Shown here in pieces: positions 6,821 to 11,692 of a stretch of 11,692 nucleotides of DNA. Origin of the DNA: Bacilli bacterium (GTDB taxonomy: Bacteria > Bacillota_I > Bacilli_A > RF39 > UBA660); contig JAFUBK010000123.1 in assembly GCA_017460245.1 (NCBI GenBank), positions 1 through 11,692 on the forward strand. Reading direction: 5' to 3'. Under the pieces are notes generated by a model, which was not told where the DNA came from, searched no databases, and saw only the letters and a program-made list of their open reading frames with translations. Both the position numbers and the translations under genes were made by a program. How positions within the stretch are numbered: the first letter of the stretch is position 1; each line of letters opens with the position of its first letter.

Positions 6821-6836
6821 CAAAATACCTTTTTTT
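6810..6836 (+). terminator. Terminator after the aromatic repeat protein
   Basis: AAAAAAGGTA (6810-6819) pairs with TACCTTTTTT (6826-6835) across the six-base loop ACAAAA. The A-run and T-run make it usable in both directions. The stop codon TAA (6818-6820) lies within the hairpin. Confidence 0.75.
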
Positions 6837-6851
6837 CATATACTTAAACAA

Positions 6852-7559
6852 ATGAATCAAATAAAACTAAAAAGAAAAATAAAACCAAAATTAAATAAAA
6901 TTAGTCTTTTAATCATAAGTATTGGACTAATAATTATAAGTGTATTTCTTGCCTTTAACTACATAAATAGAAAAATATCACCAATTTTAATGAATTATGC
7001 CTCTTTAGAATCTCAAAAATTGTCAAGTATTATTATCAATAAAGCTGTATCAAAACACATAACAGAAAAAATAAGTACTGATGAATTGTTTACCGTTACC
7101 ACCAATAGTAATGGTGAAATAAAAGCAATTGATTTTAATACAATGCTAGTAAACAAATTTCTAACAGAAACCACTAATAGTGTTCAAATAAATTTAAGAA
7201 ATATTGAAAAAGGGAATATCGATGCTCTTGAGTTTTCTGATAGTCTAATGGTCGATTATGATAAAAAAGCTCTTGAAAAAGGGATAATTTATGAAGTAAA
7301 TTCTGGTGTTGTTTTCAACAACGCTTTACTCGCAAATCTTGGGCCAAAAATACCAGTTAAAATAAGTTTAGTTGGTGATGCGATAAGTAACATAACAACT
7401 AATGTAAAAAACTATGGTATTAACAGTGCCTTAATAGAAGTTTACGTGAATATAAAAATAAATGAAAAAGTAATTTTGCCTTTTTATAATAAAGACATTA
7501 CTGTTGAAACCAAAGTGCCAGTCGCTTTAAAAATAGTAACCGGCAGTGTTCCAAATTAA
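6852..7559 (+). CDS. yunB: Sporulation protein YunB
   Basis: A 235-residue protein matching the YunB family: a basic N-terminus, one membrane helix at about residues 17-37, then KISPILMNYA, INKAVSKHI, and the hallmark segment VVFNNALLANLGPKIPVKI followed by GINSALIEVYV and VILPF. In B. subtilis YunB is needed for normal spore formation and is made in the mother cell; its biochemical role is unknown. No clear ribosome binding site precedes the ATG, and only 15 bases separate it from the preceding terminator, so its own promoter is not evident. It may depend on readthrough or on a promoter inside the upstream gene. No alternative start would keep the membrane helix. In B. subtilis yunB and yutD lie in the same chromosomal neighbourhood, as far as I recall, and they are adjacent here. 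Confidence 0.88.
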   Translation: MNQIKLKRKIKPKLNKISLLIISIGLIIISVFLAFNYINRKISPILMNYASLESQKLSSIIINKAVSKHITEKISTDELFTVTTNSNGEIKAIDFNTMLVNKFLTETTNSVQINLRNIEKGNIDALEFSDSLMVDYDKKALEKGIIYEVNSGVVFNNALLANLGPKIPVKISLVGDAISNITTNVKNYGINSALIEVYVNIKINEKVILPFYNKDITVETKVPVALKIVTGSVPN

Positions 7560-7606
7560 TATGCTAATGGACTAAATCAATCAACTCCATCCATCATAAT
7601 GCCCAA

Positions 7607-7635
7607 TTGATATCTTTTTATAAATAATGTATAAT
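7607..7635 (+). promoter_or_regulatory. yutD promoter
   Basis: TTGATA (7607-7612), exactly 17 bases, TATAAT (7630-7635). Transcription should begin near 7640-7642, almost at the AGGTGAT ribosome binding site, giving a very short leader. Because the -10 box covers the upstream ATG at 7634, that ATG cannot be the start codon. Confidence 0.8.
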
Positions 7636-7651
7636 GCCAGTAGGTGATAAT

Positions 7652-7930
7652 ATGAAAAAAAAAGTAAAAGTTAACGAAATAGAATATGAAGTTATAAGAG
7701 AATACACAAATGGTTTTGACAAAGAACAATTTATAAATAAATGTACAGACTATTTTATGGACTATGACTATATTTTAGGTGATTGGGCTTATGATAAACT
7801 AAGATTAAAAGGCTTCTGCAATAAAGATAACAAGCTATATAAAAAAATAAACGATTATGAAACCATCGATAGTTACATAAAAGAAAAATGTGCCTATGAA
7901 TGTCGCTATTTTATAGTAAAAAAAATATAA
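7652..7930 (+). CDS. yutD: YutD family protein (DUF1027)
   Basis: A 92-residue protein of the conserved Bacilli family YutD. The family signature DYILGDWAYDKLRLKGF is clear at about residues 38-54, preceded by the NGFDKEQF segment and followed by the cysteine-containing end CAYECRYFIVKK. The length matches the family. Its function is not established. The start at 7652 is chosen over an in-frame ATG at 7634 because 7634 lies inside the promoter -10 box and AGGTGAT (7642-7648) serves 7652. It has its own promoter and terminator, so it is a single-gene unit between yunB and prfB. Confidence 0.9.
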   Translation: MKKKVKVNEIEYEVIREYTNGFDKEQFINKCTDYFMDYDYILGDWAYDKLRLKGFCNKDNKLYKKINDYETIDSYIKEKCAYECRYFIVKKI

Positions 7931-7955
7931 CATATGATTATTTCATATGTTTTAT
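7929..7955 (+). terminator. Terminator after yutD
   Basis: AACATATGA (7929-7937) pairs perfectly with TCATATGTT (7943-7951) across the loop TTATT, followed by TTATTATA. The stem is low in G-C, so it may be only moderately efficient. The yutD stop codon (7928-7930) enters the stem. Confidence 0.6.
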
Positions 7956-7986
7956 TATAGTAATTTATAAAATGTTGTTTTAACTG

Positions 7987-8015
7987 TGGAAAATATTTGT
8001 AGAAAATGTTATAAT
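7987..8015 (+). promoter_or_regulatory. prfB operon promoter
   Basis: TGGAAA (7987-7992), 17 bases, TATAAT (8010-8015), with TG at 8007-8008 giving a full extended -10 (TGTTATAAT). AGGAGG (8025-8030) lies six bases before the prfB ATG at 8037. This probably drives prfB, yvjA, ftsE and ftsX as one unit. Confidence 0.8.
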
Positions 8016-8036
8016 GAAAAATATAGGAGGCTACAT

Positions 8037-9123
8037 ATGGAACTAAAAGAATTACAAAACCTCTATAGCGAATATTCAAAAAAAATAAACGATCTTTGGA
8101 GGTCGCTTTGACGTAACCGAAAAAGAGGCAAAAATCACAGATTTACAAGGCCTAATGGAAGAAGATAATTTTTGGTCTGATAAAAGAAAAAGTGAAGAAG
8201 TAATAAATGAATATAACTCAATAAAAAAAACATTAGAAATCGCAAAAAATCTTAAAGAAGAAATAGAATTTCATTTAGAAAATCTTAATACTAAAGGTGA
8301 AGAAGATGTTATATCATTTGCTAGTGAAGAAAACGAAAATATCAAAAATAGATTATCGCAGCTAGAACTTCAAGTGCTTTTAAATAAAAAGTACGATAAA
8401 AATGACGCTATTTTGGAAATCCATTCAGGAGCAGGTGGCACTGAAGCTTGTGACTGGGCAAATATGTTATATCGAATGTACAGCAGATGGTGTGAAAAAA
8501 AAGGTTATAAAATAGAAATTATTTCTGAACTACCTGGAACCGAAGTTGGTCTTAAAAGTATTTCATTAATAGTCAAAGGAATAAATGCTTATGGATATTT
8601 AAAAAGTGAAAAAGGGATTCATAGACTAGTTAGAATTTCTCCTTTTGATAGTAATTCAAGAAGACATACTTCATTTGCTTCTGTTGAAGTAACTCCTGTA
8701 ATTGATAGTAAGCTAGAAGTAGAAATCGATGACAAAGATATAAGAATTGATGTTTATCGTAGTACTGGAGCTGGTGGACAAGGAGTGAATACAACCGATA
8801 GTGCTGTTCGAATAACCCATTTGCCTACAAATATCGTTGTAACTTGTCAAAACGAAAGAAGTCAACTTCAAAACAAAGAAAAATGTATGCAAATTCTAAA
8901 AAGCAAATTACTAAAATTAGAAGAAGAAAAAAAGGAAGCTGAAATGAAAGCTTTAAAAGGAGGCCAAAAAGAAATAAATTTTGGCTCACAAATAAGAAGT
9001 TATATTATGTGTCCATATACATTAGTCAAGGATCATAGGACATTAACAGAAAATGTAAATGTCAATGATGTTTTAGATGGCGACATTGATGTGTTTATAG
9101 AAGATTATTTAAAGGGGAAATAA
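8037..9123 (+). CDS. prfB: Peptide chain release factor 2, expressed by programmed +1 frameshift
   Basis: RF2 ends translation at UGA and UAA. The first frame runs 24 codons from the ATG at 8037 to CTT (8106-8108) and meets an in-frame TGA (8109-8111). Skipping one T puts the ribosome on GAC (8110), which continues as DVTEKEAK and on to TAA at 9121-9123, 361 residues in all. The SPF codon-recognition tripeptide is at 201-203 (ISPFDSNSRRHTSFAS) and the GGQ catalytic motif at 246-248 (STGAGGQGVNTTDS). The usual feedback applies: when RF2 is scarce the ribosome pauses at UGA and shifts frame. An internal ATG at 8155 opens the second frame but would make a protein lacking the N-terminus. prfB followed by yvjA and ftsEX matches the B. 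subtilis neighbourhood as I recall it. yvjA starts one base after its stop. Confidence 0.95.
8098..8112 (+). promoter_or_regulatory. RF2 frameshift signal
   Basis: GGAGG (8098-8102), three bases TCG, then CTT TGA C (8106-8112). This is the standard arrangement: an internal Shine-Dalgarno with three-base spacing, a slippery CTT codon and a UGA followed by C, which is a poor termination context. Confidence 0.93.
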
Positions 9124-9124
9124 T

Positions 9125-10057
9125 ATGTTATTAAAAAAAGTTTTTGACGATAGTAAATTGATGCAGGAAATCTATAACAACAAAAAACTAAAACGTTACA
9201 CATTGTTTATGATAGGCGTAATTTTACAAGCTCTTGCGTTTAATATATTTATATTACCAAGCGATATGGTCTTTGGTGTCAGCGGTGTCGCTGTTGTTAT
9301 AAATCAACTATTAGGCGTAGAACCAGCATATGTTATCTTAATCGCCAACCTACTACTTATAGTCGCTTCGTTAGTTTATCTAGGCAAAGATATAACCAAA
9401 TACACCATATTAGGTGCAATATTATATCCAACCTTGATAGAATTAACAGAGTTTCTACCACAATATATAGATTTAGGTAATACTGAGCCCGTAATTGTAG
9501 CTTTAACAGGAGCCTTCATTTATGGCTTTGGTACAGGCTTAATATTTAAATGTGGATATACTACTGGTGGTACTGACGTTATAAAACAAATTGTTTCCAA
9601 AAGTATGAAAAAATCAATTGGACAAGCAACCGTATATGTTGAGGGCATAATTGTTATTACTGGTGTTTTTGTGTTTGGTTGGCAATCATTTATTTATTCA
9701 GTTATTTCCCTAGTAGTAATAAGTTTTATAACCGATAAAGTTATTTTAGGTATCTCTGAATATAAAACATTTCAAATTGTCACTGAACATTATAGGGAAG
9801 TCGAAAAATTTATTACTCATCAAATGCAACATGGTGTAACCATAATAAACAATCGAAGCATATTCACGGAAAATAAAAAGAAAGTATTATTATGTACAAT
9901 ACCAACAAAAGAATACTATCTATTGAAAGAAGCAATATTAAAAATAGATAGTAATGCTTTCTTTATCATAACAGACACATATGAGGTCCAGGGCGGAAGA
10001 GAGAAAGAAGGAAGATTTATGGATTTAATAAGATTAATAAACGTAAAAAAGAAATAA
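9125..10057 (+). CDS. yvjA: YitT-family membrane protein (YvjA-like)
   Basis: An integral membrane protein with about five to six helices in the first 200 residues. It has the family's GVSGVAVVINQLLG and TTGGTDVIKQI segments, then a soluble DUF2179 domain ending FFIITDTYEVQGG. The family's function is uncertain. It begins one base after the prfB stop with AGGGG upstream. The name follows the position between prfB and ftsE, as for yvjA in B. subtilis. Oddly, the frame has no stop of its own after EVQGG: it runs through the ribosome binding site and start codon of ftsE in the same frame and ends only at the TAA (10055-10057) that also interrupts ftsE. The last 12 residues (from position 299) are therefore ftsE sequence. 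A one-base shift in the purine-rich stretch near 9991-10015 would end it at TAA 10024-10026. Confidence 0.88.
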   Translation: MLLKKVFDDSKLMQEIYNNKKLKRYTLFMIGVILQALAFNIFILPSDMVFGVSGVAVVINQLLGVEPAYVILIANLLLIVASLVYLGKDITKYTILGAILYPTLIELTEFLPQYIDLGNTEPVIVALTGAFIYGFGTGLIFKCGYTTGGTDVIKQIVSKSMKKSIGQATVYVEGIIVITGVFVFGWQSFIYSVISLVVISFITDKVILGISEYKTFQIVTEHYREVEKFITHQMQHGVTIINNRSIFTENKKKVLLCTIPTKEYYLLKEAILKIDSNAFFIITDTYEVQGGREKEGRFMDLIRLINVKKK

Positions 10058-10714
10058 AAAACAGGATTAACAGCCATTAAAGGGTTAAACCTTTCAATAA
10101 AAAAAGGACAGTTTGTATTTATAATTGGTTCAACGGGATGTGGTAAAAGTACTTTAAGAAAAATGCTTTACCGCGAAGAAAAACCAACGTCTGGTCAAAT
10201 AATTGTTGGTGGAGTCGACGTTGGAAGGCTCCGCAATGGTAAAGTTTATAAGATTAGAAGAAAAATAGGTGTGGTATTCCAAGACTTCAAGTTACTTCCA
10301 AAATCAACAGTTTATGAAAACGTTGCTTTTGCCCTAGAAATATTTGGAGTACCAAAAGACGAAATACACTCAAAAGTTATAAAAGTTTTAGAATTGGTTG
10401 GGTTAAAAGATAAAATTAGAAGTTATCCAGCGCAATTATCTGGTGGAGAACAACAACGTGTTGCTATTGCCAGAGCCATTGTTAATGGACCTAAACTACT
10501 TATTTGTGATGAACCAACTGGAAACCTAGATCCAAAAACTAGTATGGAAATTATGTCAGTTCTTGAAGAAATCAACAAACTAGGAACAACTATAATAATG
10601 GTTACTCATGATATAGATATCGTAAATGAAATGAAAAAAAGAGTTATCGTGTTAGATTCAGGAAGAATGATAAACGATTATGCAGAAGGGACGTATACAA
10701 ATGAAAACAATTAG
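10019..10714 (+). CDS. ftsE: Cell division ATP-binding protein FtsE, interrupted by in-frame TAA at codon 13
   Basis: FtsE is the cytoplasmic ATPase that, with FtsX, switches on cell-wall hydrolases at division. From ATG 10019 (AAGGA six to ten bases upstream) the frame reads MDLIRLINVKKK, then TAA, then KTGLTAIKGLNLSIKKG, aligning with the usual FtsE start (a VxKxYxxG pattern) with the stop in place of the conserved Tyr. The rest is intact: Walker A GSTGCGKST (K43), Q-loop VFQDF (Q88), signature LSGGEQQRVA (140 on), Walker B LLICDEPTGNLD (D164, E165) and H-loop THD (H197), ending in TAG. At 231 codons it matches the family length of about 228. The only downstream in-frame ATG (10163) comes after Walker A and would give a dead protein. 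A sequence error, a fresh nonsense mutation, readthrough or a rare start such as ATT 10076 are the options. It overlaps ftsX by 14 bases. Confidence 0.88.
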
Positions 10715-11600
10715 AATTATTAGTAGAAATTTTAGAGATGCCTTTAAGGGAGTATTTAGAAACTTTTCATTATCACTCGCATCTATATCATGTATTACAA
10801 TAACCTTAATTGTAGTTGCTGTTTCCATCGTTTTATCATATAATGTCGATAACTTTACTACATTAGTAGAAAAAGATGTAACAATAGTAGCTTTCCTAGA
10901 TAATGAATTAGAAGAAGAAGAAATCGATGAAATTAAAGGAAAAATAAGCACTTTAGACAATGTAGAAAAATATGAATTCACCTCAAAAACCGACATTACT
11001 AAAGATATGATGGACTCCTCAGACATTTTTGAAAGTGTCATGAAAAACTGGTCAGATGACGAAAATCCAATTCAAAATACTTTTCAAGTAAAAGTAGAAG
11101 ATATTAAACATATCGACAACGTTGCCAAAAAGATCGAAAAAATGGATGGAGTGACCTTGGTAAAATATGGTGAAGGCATTGTTGAACAATTAGTATCTGT
11201 ATTTGAAGTGATCCATAAAATTTGTATAATTTCAGTGATTGCTTTAGTCTTAGTTACTGCTTTCTTAATTGCTAATACAATAAAGATTACAATTTCTTCA
11301 CGCCAAAGAGAAATAAGTATTATGAGACTTATTGGAGCATCAAATTTAAATATCAGAATTCCTTTCATTATTGAAGGATTATTGTTAGGTGCCTTAGGAT
11401 CAGTTATTCCAATTATTTTAACTGTTTATGGATATGGCACTTTATATCACCATTTCAACGGACAACTATTTTCACCATTCATTAAACTTATCTCACCGAC
11501 ACCATTTGTTTATACAATTTCTTTATTACTATTAGGCATTGGTGTTTTAGTAGGAATGTTTGGTTCATATAGAGCCGTTAGAAAACATTTAAAAATCTAA
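10701..11600 (+). CDS. ftsX: Cell division protein FtsX
   Basis: The membrane partner of FtsE, 299 residues. A basic N-terminus (MKTIRIISRNFRDAFKG) leads to helix 1 (about 23-47), a large extracellular domain (about 48-170) that in the family contacts peptidoglycan hydrolases or their activators, and three further helices (about 173-195, 222-245 and 270-290), the usual four-helix plan. The segment SSRQREISIMRLIGAS is the typical FtsX/MacB cytoplasmic coupling motif. The start at 10701 is preferred over an in-frame ATG at 10680 because GAAGGGACG lies just upstream and the family begins at this point. The start lies inside the end of ftsE, so translation is coupled. FtsX looks fully intact, which makes the broken ftsE reading frame more puzzling. 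Confidence 0.94.
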   Translation: MKTIRIISRNFRDAFKGVFRNFSLSLASISCITITLIVVAVSIVLSYNVDNFTTLVEKDVTIVAFLDNELEEEEIDEIKGKISTLDNVEKYEFTSKTDITKDMMDSSDIFESVMKNWSDDENPIQNTFQVKVEDIKHIDNVAKKIEKMDGVTLVKYGEGIVEQLVSVFEVIHKICIISVIALVLVTAFLIANTIKITISSRQREISIMRLIGASNLNIRIPFIIEGLLLGALGSVIPIILTVYGYGTLYHHFNGQLFSPFIKLISPTPFVYTISLLLLGIGVLVGMFGSYRAVRKHLKI

Positions 11601-11626
11601 ACTAGAGAAAAAATCTCTAGTTTTTT
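11599..11626 (+). terminator. Terminator of the prfB-ftsX operon
   Basis: AAACTAGAGA (11599-11608) pairs perfectly with TCTCTAGTTT (11614-11623) across a five-A loop, followed by TTTTAA. This is the strongest terminator in the window. The ftsX stop codon (11598-11600) enters the stem. Confidence 0.9.
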
Positions 11627-11635
11627 AATAAAGTA

Positions 11636-11644
11636 TGCTATACT
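11636..11644 (+). promoter_or_regulatory. Extended -10 promoter of the right-edge gene
   Basis: TGCTATACT (TG at 11636-11637, TATACT at 11639-11644) follows the terminator. No good -35 is seen at 17 bases, which is tolerated with an extended -10. Confidence 0.5.
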
Positions 11645-11661
11645 AATAAAAGGTGATTTAA

Positions 11662-11692
11662 GTGAAACAGCAGCAAACAGACAACAATTATT
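11662..11692 (+). CDS. Start of a gene running off the right edge
   Basis: GTG at 11662 is preceded by AGGTGAT (11651-11657) and an extended -10 promoter. Ten codons are visible (VKQQQTDNNY), too few to name a product. In related genomes a carboxyl-terminal protease or a cell-wall hydrolase often follows ftsEX, but nothing here proves that. Confidence 0.55.
   Translation, partial: MKQQQTDNNY

Noticed and set aside
8037..9123. UGA read as tryptophan, as in many Mollicutes
   Set aside because: The prfB gene encodes the UGA release factor and uses UGA as its frameshift stop; tryptophans are written TGG.
10163..10714. ftsE starting at ATG 10163
   Set aside because: This would remove Walker A, which is perfectly preserved just upstream in the same frame, so the true gene starts earlier.
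2384..11600. Reassignment of AGG from arginine to methionine, known from a clade of uncultured Bacilli
   Set aside because: AGG falls at conserved arginines here, for example the R of GEGIRAVIW in NrdG, and ordinary ATG methionines are common.
738..11600. Genome-wide reassignment of TAA or TAG to explain the interrupted genes
   Set aside because: Most genes end cleanly in TAA at family-appropriate lengths, several inside terminator stems, and nrdG and ftsE end at TAG where expected. At most there could be occasional readthrough.

Overview
The window is very AT-rich and reads like a low-GC Firmicute, most likely an anaerobic, probably uncultured member of class Bacilli. The grounds are strong AGGAGG-type ribosome binding sites, sigma-A promoters, the Bacilli genes yunB and yutD, the order prfB - yvjA - ftsE - ftsX as I remember it from Bacillus subtilis, and a class III (oxygen-sensitive) ribonucleotide reductase. 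UGA is a stop codon here: prfB carries the classic autoregulatory UGA frameshift. AGG reads as arginine at conserved positions. The genus cannot be named from sequence alone.

Left part, minus strand (1-1949): the N-terminal fragment of a possible SF1 helicase/ATPase with a near-perfect promoter, then a two-gene unit. That unit is a PdaC-like lipoprotein polysaccharide deacetylase, broken by an in-frame TAG and missing a catalytic His, coupled by TAATG to an unknown three-helix membrane protein. A 434-bp intergenic region follows. It is extremely A-rich on the + strand, and an exact 18-bp repeat near each end sits upstream of the two divergent genes.

Plus strand, 2331-5447: the anaerobic ribonucleotide reductase operon. 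The large NrdD chain (767 aa) ends right after its zinc-type cysteines and has no glycyl radical loop. The missing loop is encoded by a separate 54-aa gene with its own ribosome binding site, overlapping nrdG, the radical-SAM activase. This split NrdD is the most interesting feature of the window.

Plus strand, 5450-7955: an unrecognised membrane-anchored, aromatic-rich protein with two WRWY repeats, then yunB (sporulation) and yutD (DUF1027).

Plus strand, 7987-11626: prfB (release factor 2, with a programmed +1 frameshift), yvjA (YitT family), ftsE and ftsX, ending at a strong terminator. FtsE, the ATPase of the FtsEX complex that controls cell-wall hydrolases, has all its ABC motifs but carries a TAA exactly where its conserved N-terminal tyrosine should be. 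The same TAA ends the yvjA reading frame, which runs in frame into the ftsE start. A new gene begins at the right edge.
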